Shown: positions 23,787 to 36,075, counted from the first letter of the stretch. The stretch: 64,000 nucleotides of DNA from Owenia fusiformis (GCA_903813345.2 CAIIXF020000011.1:13065754-13129753), one strand, 5' to 3'. Numbers and translations: made by a program. The notes: generated by a model from the letters alone, not told the origin.

Positions 23787-25335
23787 ACCTCCCATAACAT
23801 TACCCTCGAGTCATATAGTATAAATAATACGAATATATATAATATATGCTTATAATATGACTATTGGAAGCACCATACTGTACATACAAATGTAAAATGA
23901 TATTACTTTTATGGAAATGTCTGATATATCAGATAACCTTATCTTGTCACAGAGTATGCTACACTCTCCTTCAAAAGTTTGGAAATCTGAAATCCTCTTT
24001 TAGACCGATACTAAAACCTGTTCATGTTTAAAGCATTTTGAACGAATTAATCAGATTCATCATTTTCTGACCAATTGTAATTGAGGAACAAACTGAAGTC
24101 AGACATTAACAGGCTAAAACATGCTTTCCAATGGTAACTTCCAGTCATCAAACTTATGAAGGGGGTGTATTTAATTTCTTAATAAATAAAAGTGGACACT
24201 TGCTATTTGCTAGTATTTGGACAAATCTGATATTTCATATTTGCTCAAGGGGTTATTCAAGGTAATAATTGTTTTACTGGCAGATTAATAAGCAAACATT
24301 TGATTTGAAATACAATCACTGGGGGAGGGGGATGCACAACGCCTTCTATTGGATTATATCAATGTTGTGTGCTTATTTGTTTGGTGTATGTACTTGCAGG
24401 GATTTGATTGGAAAGAACAATCTACACTGGAGAAACAAGATGAAACAGGAACAATCAAATATTGGTACAACTAAGGGGAAATAAGAACAATCAAAGTGGA
24501 ACCCAAACAATCAAGGTGAAACTGGACAGTTTAAGGTGAAACTGGAACAAACAAACACATCTTGGATAAAAGGAACACATCCAACAAAAGCAACAAAGAA
24601 CTGAAAGTGACAGAAAATAAGACAGAGGAAATTAACAAATTATATGATTATCTTCTGTATTAAAGTTATCATCATTCATCCAACGACCCCAACCCATCCA
24701 TCAATCAATCCTGTATGCCTGCAGCAAAAATACTGATTTTTCTAATGGTGATTTTGATTCAAGGCTTCACTGTCCTGTCAGTTTGTTACATATCAAATGG
24801 TTTTTGTGTTGGTTGAATGTGCAAATCGATACTATGCCCTTCAATAGATATACTTCAATATATTGAGTGAAGTTGACATGCAAATACAACCATTTAGACT
24901 CGTTTGAGCATTGAAGCAGCGACCTCATTTTTGCACTCCTTCTTGTTCTATCATAGTTTATCATACTTTGTGGTTTTTCAACTTATGTTCTTTCATTTAT
25001 TGCAAAGGTTCTTTATGACATAGCAATTTGTCTGGGATAACCTGACCTCGAATTCGTAAATGTGAATACCGTACTGCGATTCTTTTCTCAATGTTTATCA
25101 TGGTTATATATTCCACTCAATTTCTCTCTAAAACTTATTTCTGGCAATTTCTAATTTAGGGTGTTTACCATGCCCCTCAGTTTTTCATTGAAAATTTGAC
25201 TCCATGTTATTTCGCATTAGAAATCAAGATCACCATGATGATTTTATTTTACAAGCAGTCATGGTATTCCCATGTGTTTATTTTGCCTTTGGATCAATAT
25301 CTTTTGTTTGAAGAAGGAAGGCTGTAAGAATTATT
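23787..25335. other. No gene seen
   Basis: AT-rich. Around 24400-24600 A-rich repeats of GGAACAATCAAA are loosely organised. No frame is convincing. Confidence 0.45.
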
Positions 25336-25450
25336 ATTAGGAGGCCCAGACAGGGGGCCTCCTATAGATTTTATAGATATTATTTATTCTTTATTAGGAG
25401 GCCCCAACGGGGGGCCTCCTATTAATTTTATAGATATTATTTATTCTTTA
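25336..25450. repeat. Two GGAGGCCC...GGGCCTCC hairpin units at the left edge of the Helitron-like dimer
   Basis: A ~60 bp unit (TTATTAGGAGGCCC...GGGGGCCTCCTAT followed by TTTTATAGATATTATTTATTC) occurs twice in tandem. Each holds a strong GC stem. The 3' ends of the neighbouring copies contain CGGGGCCTCC, so GGAGGCCCCxxCG/CGGGGCCTCC behaves like a subterminal inverted repeat. Confidence 0.7.
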
Positions 25451-27273
25451 TTATTATTATTTATTCTTCTCCGTACTTTTTCTCCTACTTCTAAGTACAT
25501 TTCAACTATCTACTATATGAACCTACTAGGGACCTAGGTTGAACTTACCAGGAAAGGAATTTTTATCTAGGTCAAGGTCAAAGGTCAAAATTAAGGTCAA
25601 ATCAAAGTTTTTTCTAAGTTTCTAAGATTTCGTCCTCATACTTCATTATTTCTTGCGATGAATTAAAATGTAACTAGATATAAGCATTCCCTACAAATTA
25701 CTCACTATATGTCCGCGTTAATTTTTTACCGTTTTTGAGATAATTGACGTCAAAAAACGGTAAAAATTGGTCATTTTTTAACTTGCTTCAAATTGACCAA
25801 ATTTTTTTTTAAAAATCATCTACAAATTCTCAGGAACTCAAATCTGACCTTAGTTTTGACCTTTGACCTTTGGTTGACCTTCAGTGACCTTCAAAAGGTA
25901 AAAAAAGTTGATTTTTCAAATTGATTTTCTGGATTCAAATTTAGGTACATTTGATCACAAAGGACCCACTGAGGTCTAAAAAAGTAAAATTTGCAAGGTC
26001 AAAGGTCAAGGTCATCAAACTAAATCACAAACTGTGTTTTCTAAGTTTCTAAGTTTTGGTGACTACAAATCAATATTTTTTCATGAAAGTCAGGATTTAT
26101 ATTCCTCTATAGGTTCTACACATATTAGCAATTGACTATTTATTAAAATTGTGTACCAGTTTTGAGATATTAGAACTCAAAAACTGAAAAAAGGTCAAAT
26201 TTCAAAACTTTTCAAGTCTAAATTTCAACTTGCTTCAAATTGACCAAATTCTTTTTTAAAACTCATCTTCAAGTTCTCAGGATTCCAAATCTGACCTTAC
26301 TTTTGACCTTTGACCTTTCGTTGACCTTCAGTGACCTCCGAAAGGTAAAAAAAGTTGATTTTTCAAATCGATTTTCTGGATTCAAATTTAGGTATATTTA
26401 TTCACAAAAGACCTTCTGAGGTCTAAAAAAGTAAAATTTGCAAGGTCAAAGGTCAAGGTCATCAAACGAAATCACAAAATGTGTTTTCTAAGTTTCTCAA
26501 AATTGGAGACTACAAATCAATTTTTTTTACTGAAAGTCAGAATATATATTCCTCTAAAGGTTCTCCACATATTAGCAATTGACTATTTACTAAAATTTTG
26601 CTCCAGTTTTGAGATATTAGAACTCAAAAACTGAAAAAAGGTCAAATTTCGAAATTTTTCAAGGTCAAATTTCAACTTGCTCTAAATTGACCAATTTTTT
26701 TTTAAAAAAGCATCTACAAGATCTCAGAAACTCAAATCTGACCTTTGTTTTGACCTATGACCTTTATTTGACCTTCAGTGACCTTCGAAATGTCAAAAAA
26801 GTTGATTTTTCAAATTGATTTTCTGGATTCAAATTTAGGTTTATTCAATCAGAAAAGATATACTGAGGTCTAAAAAAGTAAAATTTTCAAGGTCAAGGTC
26901 ATCAAACAAGATCACAAACTGTGTTTTCTAAGTTTCTCAAAGTTTGTGACTACAAATCAATAATTTTGAACTAAAGTCAGGATATATATTCCTCTCAAGG
27001 TTTTACACATATTAACAATTGATTAGCTATTAAAATTCTGCCCCAGTTTTGAGATATTGGACCTCAAGAACTGAAAAAGGTCTAATGTTGAAATTTTTTA
27101 AGGTAAAATTTCACATTGCTTCAAATTGACCAAACTTTTTTTTAAAATCATCTACAAGATGCCTGGAGTTCATATATGACCTTGTTTTTAAGATTTGACC
27201 TTTGACTGACCTTTAAATGTTCAAAAAAGGCTACGGGGCCTCCGTAAGATTGCTTGCAATCTTATACATCTAG
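25451..27273. mobile_element. Helitron/Helentron-like element, tandem copy 1
   Basis: The copy ends with the perfect hairpin AAGATTGC-TT-GCAATCTT (27246-27263), six bases, then CTAG followed by T, a Helitron-type 3' end. Its body consists of about four repeats of ~450 bp marked by CTGGATTCAAATTTAGGT (near 25931, 26388, 26824). Each repeat is full of AGGTCA/TGACCT half-sites, often as direct repeats with one spacer base (AGGTCAAAGGTCA). No long frame exists. The 5' boundary is uncertain because no clean A|TC junction is visible. Confidence 0.65.
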
Positions 27274-29100
27274 TTATTATTATTTATTCTTCTCTGCACT
27301 TTTTCTCCTACTTCTAACTAGATTTCAACTATCTACTATATGTACCTACTAGGGACCTAGGTTGAACTTACCGGGAAAGGAATTTTTATCTAGGTCAAGG
27401 TCAAAGGTCAAAATCTAGGTCAAATCAAAGTTTTTTCTAAGTTTCTCAGATTTCGTCCTCATACTTCATTATTTCTTGCGATGAATTAAAATGTAACTAG
27501 ATATAAGCATTCCCTACAAATTACTCACTATATGCTCGCGTTAATTTTTTACCGTTTTTGAGATAATTGACGTCAAAAAACGGTAAAAATTGGTCATTTT
27601 TCAACTTGCTTCAAATTGACCAAATTTTTTTTTAAAATCATCTACAAGTTCTCAGGAACTCAAATCTGACCTTAGTTTTGACCTTTGACCTTTGGTTGAC
27701 CTTCAGTGACCTTTGAAAGGTAAAAAAAGTTGATTTTTCAAATTGATTTTCTGGATTCAAATTTAGGTACATTTGATCACAAAAGACCCACTGAGGTCTA
27801 AAAAAGTAAAATTTGCAAGGTCAAAGGTCAAGGTCATCAAACTAAATCACAAACTGTGTTTTCTAAGTTTCTAAGTTTTGGAGACTACAAATCAATATTT
27901 TTTCATGAAAGTCAGGATATATATTCCTCTATAGGTTCTACACGTATTAGTAATTGACTATTTATTAAAATTGTGTACCAGTTTTGAGATATCAGAACTC
28001 AAAAACTGAAAAAAGGTCACATTTCGAAACTTTTCAAGACTAAATTTCAACTTGCTTCAAATTGACCAAATGTTTTTTTAAAACTCATCTACAAGTTCTC
28101 AGGATTCCAAATCTGACCTTACTTTTGACCTTTGACCTTTGGTTGACCTTCAGTGACCTCCGAAAGGTCAAAAAAGTTGATTTTTCAACTCGATTTTCTG
28201 GATTCAAATTTAGGTATATTTATTCACAAAAGACCCACTGAGGTCTAAAAAAGTAAAATTTGCAAGGTCAAAGGTCAAGGTCATCAAACGAAATCACAAA
28301 CCGTGTTTTCTAAGTTTCTCAAAATTGGAGACTACAAATCAATTTTTTTACTGAAAGTCAGAATATATATTCCTCTAAAGGTTCTACACATATTAGCACT
28401 TGACTATTTATTAAAATTTTGCTCCAGTTTTGAGATATTAGAACTGAAAAACTGAAAAAAGGTCAAATTTCGAAATTTTTCAAGGTCAAATTTCAACTTG
28501 CTCTAAATTGACCAATTTTTTTTTTAAAAGCATCTACAAGATCTCAGGAACTCAAATCTGACCTTAGTTTTGACCTATGAGCTTTAGTTGACCTTCAGTG
28601 ACCTTCGAAAGGTCAAAAAAGTTGATTTTTCAAATTGATTTTCTGGATTCAAATTTAGGTTTATTCAATCAGAAAAGATATACTGAGGTCTAAAAAAGTT
28701 AAATTTTCAAGGTCAAAGGTCAAGGTCATCAAATAAGATCACAAACTGTGTTTTCTAATTTTCTCAAAGTTTGTGACTACAAATCAATATTTTTGAACTA
28801 AAGTCAGGATTTATATTCCTCTAAAGGTTTTACACATATTAACAATTGATTAGCTATTAAAATTCTGCACCAGTTTTGAGATATTGGACCTCAAAAACTG
28901 AAAAAGGTCTAATGTTGAAATTTTTCAAGGTCAAATTTCACATTGCTTCAAATTGACCAAACTTTTTTTTAAAATCATCTACAAGATGCCTGGAGTTCAT
29001 ATATGACATTGTTTTTAAGATTTGACCTTTGGCTGACCTTTAAATGTTCAAAAAAGCCTACGGGGCCTCCGTAAGATTGCTTGCAATCTTATACATCTAG
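27274..29100. mobile_element. Helitron/Helentron-like element, tandem copy 2
   Basis: This is a near-identical second copy of 25451-27273, offset by about 1823-1827 bp, starting directly after the first CTAG. It ends in the same hairpin (29073-29090), ATACAT and CTAG (29097-29100) followed by T. Head-to-tail arrays are known for Helitrons. The copies differ by scattered substitutions and one-base indels, so the duplication is not brand new. Confidence 0.7.
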
Positions 29101-31632
29101 TTATTATGGAGAATACATTACCCTTTTCTCTCAACTCTTTTTAAGAAATGTTTCTATACTCTCTCAATGAGAGTTTTTAAATCGCATGATCTAACCATAC
29201 CCAATCAAAATAGGTTGGCTAAAATATAACCACCCAATCATAAGTTGCTGAAATTCAAACCCCTATAAATAATAAAGGCCACAACTCCTTTAGGAATCAT
29301 TAAGATCTGAAGATTAAAAGTGAAATTGTTTATCATATCAGAGGGTACTAATTGCAAATTTAGCCTCTGGGTCTCAGGATAGTACTTCATTTTTATATAA
29401 AGAAGGGCACAATTGATATAATTTCCCATGTATATAATACACAACTGTCATATTCTTAATGCTATTTAATGTGGAAAAGAGAGGTATAATCAAGGAATTA
29501 GTAAACAGTGATCTTCTCCCACCAAATGATATGATGGAACTATACCAAAATGTAGAACGTAAATTTTTCAGAGGAAACTGAACTTACCAAGATGGAGTGG
29601 GGATTTTAAGACTGAGTTCAAATTCATTGTCATCATTCTGAATACTACTTTGTATTGCAAACAATGGACTTCTCCTGCATCATTAATGAGTAACGATTAT
29701 AAAATCAAAACAGGAAACATTTCTATGGAGCATGTAGCAATGTTAAATTGATTAGCTCCGAACCAGGTATAGCAAAAATATGACTCATAAATTTTAATTT
29801 CTTGCAATGTTAATTCCAGGATAATTTAACAGATGTATACTCATAAATAAAATTAAAGTCCAATAAGAAAATGGAAAACCAAGGCATGGCTAGCCTGGAA
29901 AGTGTCTTAGTCTTCAATTCTCACTCATTGTCCACTTTAAGGAAAGACCAGTCTAAGCATTTTTGAAGCAACAAGAATAGGTACATCAATTATTTGAAAA
30001 TAATAATATGAGTCATTTTATACTAAGTGTAATGTGATGGTTTCACTGTAGCTTTTCAATATACTGACCCCTCCTTTGACCTGTTTGAAGAGGATTTGAG
30101 AATAAAATATACTATTTACCATATTCAAAATGTTTGTTTTCAGATTATGTTAAGTGATCTCATCGGTTTATCTGGTTTATTTAAATCACTTGACACAAAA
30201 ATGTAGCTCATACACCCATGTTTGTTAGTCATCAAAATTTGGACATGTACAGCAACACCTCTTCAAAGCAAACACCTATATCTGCCGCCTCCTCTCAAAA
30301 CTGAAATCCTTATGCTTACAGGTGACATCATATTTGATTTCCTTTCACTGACCTTATTTCAGTTTTGAAAATTCTGTGATTTGATTGGTTCCCACACTGA
30401 CTGGTATTTTTAGGATACCCTACCCCGACAAAGGAATAGAATGCATTCGGAGCATGATTTTTTCACTAAAACCCAAGATTTTTACTGTATTTCAAAAAAA
30501 TATTAGAAATTGATTGTAATTCTGATGGCGAAGAAAATTTTACACAAGGAGAATCAAGGCTACGTCTACTGTACAATCAAGTTTTATATTGGTCTGTGTA
30601 GGAGACGGCAGTATGCTATGTGAAACTAGTATATACACTTGTGTCAAGTGTAGGCAAATCACTTTTTTTCCCTCTGTTCCCTGAAGTAAGCCATTAATCA
30701 AACCCGATTGTTAACAAATAACATAAACATTTCGAACCCAGCTAAGTAAATGTGTACAGGAAACTCTGACAAAAAGAAGGAAACTTAAACTTGAAAGGAG
30801 AAATTGTATTCCATATTATGTTTGCTTTAATATCGATAATAATGTGCTTTCAGCTTTGGTAAAATAAAGATTTTCTTTTACTGAATGGCCATAACAGAAT
30901 CAGGCAAATAAATATAACATGTGTACTTTTAAACTTTAATTCATAAAAACTTCTATAAAAGTTAATAAAAACATTTTCTATAAGAAAAAAAACTGGGTCA
31001 GCCATTCAAATATTGGATTGTAAACAGTTTTTATTGCCAATAGTATTTACACCTCACATGGGTTGCCATAACATTTTCAAATCAAAAGTCCATAACATTT
31101 CAAAATTCACTGACCATTTTTAAAAGAATCCTGAAATTGCATGACTTATCCAAAGGTAGAGTCTTGTTGTGAAAGGTTCTCACAAACAGTTATATTGTCA
31201 GATTTTGTATTTTGCATGTAAAAAGAATATACAATATATGCTGGGAATTTTGAATGCAAAATTAAAATGAAATCAAGTTGAAAGGTTTTGTAATGCATCT
31301 CATGTTAAACCAATGTATTTCTGGTCATATGACATACCTAAATTATATATTATAAAGATTTGAAAAAGATATAATGGAATAACGACAGACATGTATGTTC
31401 AACTTGTCAATTCATCTTATTTTCTTTAATGTTATGATAACCAATTTTAAGTACTTGGCCTTGGCTTGTAATCTTAAAAGTACTCATTCATGAGGGGATC
31501 TTTAGGTTGTAATGACCAGGCCGGGTAATGTGATCTGTTATATCATTCAGTGATTCACTCAAATTAAACAGTAGTAGGCTGTAGTATAATGTGGAATGCA
31601 CAGTGATATACTGTATTTTTAGTCTTTTAATC
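29101..31632. other. No gene or element seen
   Basis: AT-rich sequence with short frames only. No terminal or tandem repeat stands out. Confidence 0.5.
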
Positions 31633-31760
31633 TAGTCTAGCTACAAGCCTTTGTGACCCCCCCCCCCATACTCATGATCATCCAAACAACACCCCTGTCT
31701 GAGAAGGTGTGTAGTCAAGTAGTAGGGGGGGGGGGTCACAGGGGCTTGTAGTTAGACTAT
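31633..31760. mobile_element. C-tract hairpin MITE, copy 2
   Basis: Left TCTAGTCTAGCTACAAGCC, TTGTGA and a C-run pairs with right G-run, TCACAGGGGCTTGTAG and TTAGACTA. The interior has GTGTGTAGTCAAGTAGTAG, whose complement is found in the left half of the copy at 9866-9981. The two homopolymer arms make a very stable foldback. Confidence 0.75.
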
Positions 31761-34125
31761 ATTTAGTCCAATGTAAAACTCGCCTATGTATAAAAATGGG
31801 CATTCTGATTTTGTGAATTACATGGATGCCTTATGGGCATTATGTTGCCCTTTGCCAATCAATATTTATCTGATAATGGACATTTACCAAGAATTGAGAT
31901 GTCATGGTTTATCATAATGAATAATAGTTCTATACATTAACCCTAGATTATACTTTTTTGTAGTTTTACTGATTTGTATATGTTTTGTGGTTTTTGTCGT
32001 GTGTTTAATTTAAATAGATAATTTAACTTTAAAAGATGATGTTGTTGACCACTTTAGGCCATTAAAAGCTGATAAAGTTAAAATTGTAAACTGGGGAGTT
32101 TGTACCCAGCTAAGAAAAACATTCCTAGAGATTGAGAGAGAACGCTATCAGTTCCAGGCTTGCTGACATGTACATATACATTTATAAGAATGGGAGAAAA
32201 ATTTCAAATGAAATCAAAGGACCAAAATAAGTAACTTCCAGACTTTTTTTGTATGACTAGATTGTAGGTAAACTTTTATCCCCAATTGAAAGAGTATCAA
32301 TGAAGTATTCTGGTATAGTTTAAGGGTAAACAATTGAAGCATTTAGAGATAACCTATCACTGTATTTCCTACTGTGTCTCTTGTTCACTGTTGCCAATAC
32401 ACTGTTGTGTTCAACTCTAAGTACAAAACAGTTAACTGTACTATGGTATATCAAATACATACAGGTTACTGCTAAGTAATGAGATGTCAACAAACCTAAT
32501 AGCTGGCCAAGCCTTGACCTCGGATGAACATATTCAAAAGACATTATGTAATATAAATTTATATCTAAATGTATATTTCTGGTATTTTATATCCATATTT
32601 TAAACATGGATAAACAGTACTTAGCATGTACTGTAAGAAACAAAATAAAACTGTACTGAATACAAAAATAAAGCGTTTGAAACAACATCTTTGGCAATAA
32701 CAAAAGGGTTTTCTTTAAGCTTCAGAGAGCTAGAGAATTTTCAACTGAAATCTCCATTGAATTTTTTGCAAGCTCTGTAGTATTTTTTGCAGTTTTTACT
32801 TTATACTGCTACAGGTTTTTGCCTTCAAACGTTTAGCCTCACACAATTCCTCAGTTAAAAAAAGTTTTTTGATTGATTCATTTATTCCAGTTTTTACTGG
32901 TTCTTTCAATCTATGGAAGGGCTAAATAAACATTATTGCTAAAAATAGCAGTAATCAATACATCAATGTTTAATATTGTTTATACACATTCTAACCTTGT
33001 CAGCTAGCCCTCTTCTTAAATATTCCAAGAAATCTATCATCAGATTCTTACTTGGTCCAACTCAAATTTGTGTTGAAAATTAAAATAAACCGTTAAAATC
33101 TGTGGTATGTCCACATACCAACTAACATCTGACCTTTTTTTATCATTTTTTCGATCAGTGATACATTATTTTACATGTTGGCCTACAAGTATGAAAACAT
33201 CTATCCTACTTTGGAAAAATAAAAGTTTAGCAATTAGAAGTAGATCTTGTTTTGTCCAAAAAATAAACTAAATGAAAATATCAGTATTTACATTGATATT
33301 CCAATTTTGCACCTAAAACTCTACTAATGAACATGTATAATAAAATATATGGGTTTTATAATATGTACATATGCCTACTATATCACCTATATAAATGCGT
33401 AGAACATACTAGATACAATATCATATTTAATAAATGTTTATCTAAACATATGATATAATTGCCTACTCCATAAGTAACCCCATATACACCATTAAATACA
33501 CCATTCCAAAACACCATATGAATGATTTATAAATTTTAGACCAATTTTAGTGGTACATTCACTCTCATTTTGAAAGGTGTATTTCAATAGGTCTTTTGCA
33601 CGTGTTGATAACAACGTTGAATATTATTTATAAAAGTTCTGCTTTTAAAGCAAGACATCAAAATTCCCTGCAATAGAACAACAACCTGTTTTACTCACAT
33701 GACTATATGTAGAAATACTTTTGTATGGTATCCATGGCAACCACCACCTTCAGCTGGTATATATCCTTCCATTACCATAGTTACCAATTAGTCCTGGATA
33801 AACCATGTCAAAAATCATTTACAATACTGGAGTATATTACACAGATGGTTTTGATAGTTGCAGTTCAGTACTACATGTAACTTAGGGTGTTTAATCCATT
33901 GTTCGAAAATGGGAATCCGCAAAATTATTCTTACTATGACAATGTTTATCATTGTTAAAGCTGGGGTTTATCCAATTCTTGTATCTTTATATATGTCCAG
34001 TATCAATCATGAAAAAGTTAGCTGAGGACTTTGTCACACTTCATCACCGGGCTAGGGCTCGATAAACAGAATGCCTGGGAGGGGGCTTGATATACAGAAT
34101 GGGATATTTCCTAGTTTCAAGTCAA
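31761..34125. other. Downstream flank and possible 3' UTR of HECA
   Basis: No separate gene seen. On the minus strand, ATTAAA at 33890-33895 and AATAAA at 32881-32886 are candidate polyadenylation signals for the HECA transcript, giving a UTR of roughly 0.25 or 1.25 kb. Neither can be chosen from sequence alone. Confidence 0.35.
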
Positions 34126-35496
34126 TTATTTCCATATAGGCCTACGGTTGATGTAAAAACAGTCTCTTAAAGGTTTCACGAAATGATGTCCATTTGTTCT
34201 ACAAAAAGGGCATCGTATATTCTGGCTAAACTGGCTATAATAGGTGTATCCACAGTAGGCGGGGTCGATGACACGTCTGTTGCAATTGTTACACGTCAGG
34301 CGCTTGTGGCAGCATGGCATGGCAGCGAAGATATCATACGAGTACATTGTGCCGAGCAACAAGGTGCTGCCATCCCATGGTTTACGGCACGCTGTGCACT
34401 TTAATGAGCACTCTCCCTCCAAACAGAACATGCAAATGGCATTCAGGAACTGCTTGCGTCCTTCAACTAATAACTCAATCTTAGAGTTGTATGATATCGG
34501 GGACAGGAAGAAGGTTCCATCTATCAAAGGGTATCGGTCATATACAACAAGGTCACGGCTACACAGTCCACATTTGACCTCAGTCTGCTTAAACGTGCTT
34601 AGGTTGGAGAGAATGAAACAACGTGTTTCATCATTGCCATGGGGACCTTCATCTTCCATCTTTATATGGTATGGGTTTCGTTTTGTTGCAGCCAAAAACG
34701 AAAACGCTGACATATCGCTACGACGTTTGAAGATGTTTCCGGAGGCTGCTTGAGCTGCGTCGGTGAAGAAATCAAATGACCCCTTTTTCAGGAAGCTGTT
34801 AGGGGTTGTTGGAGGGGAGGAGGAGTCAGCCGAGTTAGGAGGGCTAGACCCAGCACTCCCAAGGCTATCAGTGCGCAATCTAAGCTGTGGGTGGTAATCG
34901 CTACTCAAACTATCGGTACGTAGTCGCAACTGTGGGCGGTGGTCACGATGACCTGAATTGGACACAGGCTGGGGTTGGGCCTTCTGGGGTGCCATTCCAA
35001 CAGGTTTTGTGCTCTCACCTGAAGGATGCTTCTTCTTCGACGTTTTCTTCTTTGGTTTAGGTGGGGGGATATAATCCAGATCTTTACGAAGGTGGCCTTT
35101 TGCACATTTACAATCACAAGCCTTGAAGGCGAGATCATAGCCTTTCTTAGTCCAAAGGTTTTGCATTCGCTGCTTTTCACTCCAGCTTCGAGCACGGCCA
35201 CAAGATCGAAGATATGCCAAAACAGTTTCCTCCCATGTCGCAAAACATCCTGCGTGCATCCAGTTTCCGTTAGGGCATTGATCGTTATTGCACGCAACTT
35301 TAACAGCATCCCCAGGGTCATGTGTATCAATCTTATTCATTTCTTCTGTACATCCAGTGGGTATGCAACAAACAGCAAAATCGGGGTCAACATTTTCCTG
35401 TGCAATGGCTTGGTGCTCTTGCACTTGCTTGTTATTGTCTCCAGCTGTTGCATTATTTTTATGTCCTTTTCCTTTGTGATTCTTATGTTGTGGCAT
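34126..35496 (-). CDS. HECA: Headcase protein homologue (HECA)
   Basis: A 456-residue protein in one uninterrupted frame. Headcase proteins are cytoplasmic regulators of growth and differentiation; in flies headcase works with Unkempt downstream of mTOR and nutrient state. Seen here: basic N-terminus MPQHKNHKGKGHKNN matching the vertebrate MPNPKNSKGG start; conserved Cys/His block at residues 69-85 (CNNDQCPNGNWMHAGCF); GRARSWSEKQ and WTKKGYDLAF (100-124); CDCKCAKGHL (127-136); Lys/Pro linker (143-157); Ser/Pro-rich middle (186-240) with a duplicated PQLRLRTDSL; C-terminal zinc-like region with CxxC pairs at 309-312, 355-358, 367-370, 402-405 and 429-432, plus WDGS and LGTMYSYDI, ending FVKP-like. 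Human HECA is about 543 residues; the missing length is the vertebrate Ala/Gly-rich N-terminal part. The start is the first in-frame ATG (A at -3); the open frame reaches 35613 upstream without another ATG. The frame is intronless here, unlike the multi-exon vertebrate gene as I recall it. Confidence 0.95.
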   Translation of the reverse strand: MPQHKNHKGKGHKNNATAGDNNKQVQEHQAIAQENVDPDFAVCCIPTGCTEEMNKIDTHDPGDAVKVACNNDQCPNGNWMHAGCFATWEETVLAYLRSCGRARSWSEKQRMQNLWTKKGYDLAFKACDCKCAKGHLRKDLDYIPPPKPKKKTSKKKHPSGESTKPVGMAPQKAQPQPVSNSGHRDHRPQLRLRTDSLSSDYHPQLRLRTDSLGSAGSSPPNSADSSSPPTTPNSFLKKGSFDFFTDAAQAASGNIFKRRSDMSAFSFLAATKRNPYHIKMEDEGPHGNDETRCFILSNLSTFKQTEVKCGLCSRDLVVYDRYPLIDGTFFLSPISYNSKIELLVEGRKQFLNAICMFCLEGECSLKCTACRKPWDGSTLLLGTMYSYDIFAAMPCCHKRLTCNNCNRRVIDPAYCGYTYYSQFSQNIRCPFCRTNGHHFVKPLRDCFYINRRPIWK

Positions 35497-35639
35497 TGTA
35501 AATGTCTTCAAATACACTACTGCCCGTTCCTTGGAATGTATTTCAAATGTTCCTATCAGTTTGAGAAGGCATCTACCGGTGTCGAGGAGACGATTTAAAA
35601 ATACATCCGGCAATCTGCTTGCTTTTAGTTATCTGCCGA

Positions 35640-35790
35640 GTTTATGGCGGCCAGCCAAACCAATGTTGTTGTTTTCATCTAGAAAAGAGGCGTGGTTGAC
35701 CTACTGGTATACTTTTATCTGATTGGTCGAACAATGTAAATATAAACACTAGCACGTGGTTTAGATTTATCCTGATTGGTGTACATACTA
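35640..35790 (-). promoter_or_regulatory. Probable HECA proximal promoter (two CCAAT boxes and an E-box)
   Basis: Upstream of HECA, two CCAATCA(G) boxes in gene orientation lie at 35720-35726 and 35772-35779 (read as TGATTGG on the plus strand), about 230 and 280 bases before the ATG. A CACGTG E-box lies between them at 35753-35758, and an ATGGCGGCC site at 35644-35652. Spaced CCAAT boxes are typical NF-Y promoters. The start site itself is not determinable here. Confidence 0.5.
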
Positions 35791-35905
35791 AGGTAGACTC
35801 ATTAATTTCATCAACATTTGAATATCAATATTGGATATACTCGTATTCCATTGGAGGAAAAGGGGGTCAGGAGTCACCATGACTTAGGGCATCTACAGAT
35901 TTGAA

Positions 35906-36075
35906 CCGGTGTAAAAGGGTAGGAGGTCCTATCAAATTATGGTCCTACTCTCCATTGACTCATGGTGACCTAAATACAACTCTTTCCCTCATTTTCTTAT
36001 ACGCAATCAGGGCCAGTAAGGGCCGTAAGAAAGGGGACCATAATCCCTGGGGGACCATCATTTCTTTCACACCGG
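35906..36075. mobile_element. hAT-type MITE with intact 8 bp target duplication, copy A
   Basis: Ends CCGGTGTAAAAG and CTTTCACACCGG bound 170 bp, flanked by an exact 8 bp duplication GATTTGAA (35898-35905 and 36076-36083), the length used by hAT transposases. It sits about 410 bases upstream of the HECA start codon. A second, inverted copy lies at 53342-55526, split by another insertion. Confidence 0.88.

Noticed and set aside
34268-35598. Plus-strand frames of 161 and 190 codons and a 141-codon minus frame over HECA
   Set aside because: They are other-frame shadows of the well supported HECA coding sequence.
35497-35613. Longer HECA start at 35613
   Set aside because: The first codon there is TTG, there is no ATG before 35496, and the ATG at 35496 aligns with the conserved vertebrate N-terminus.
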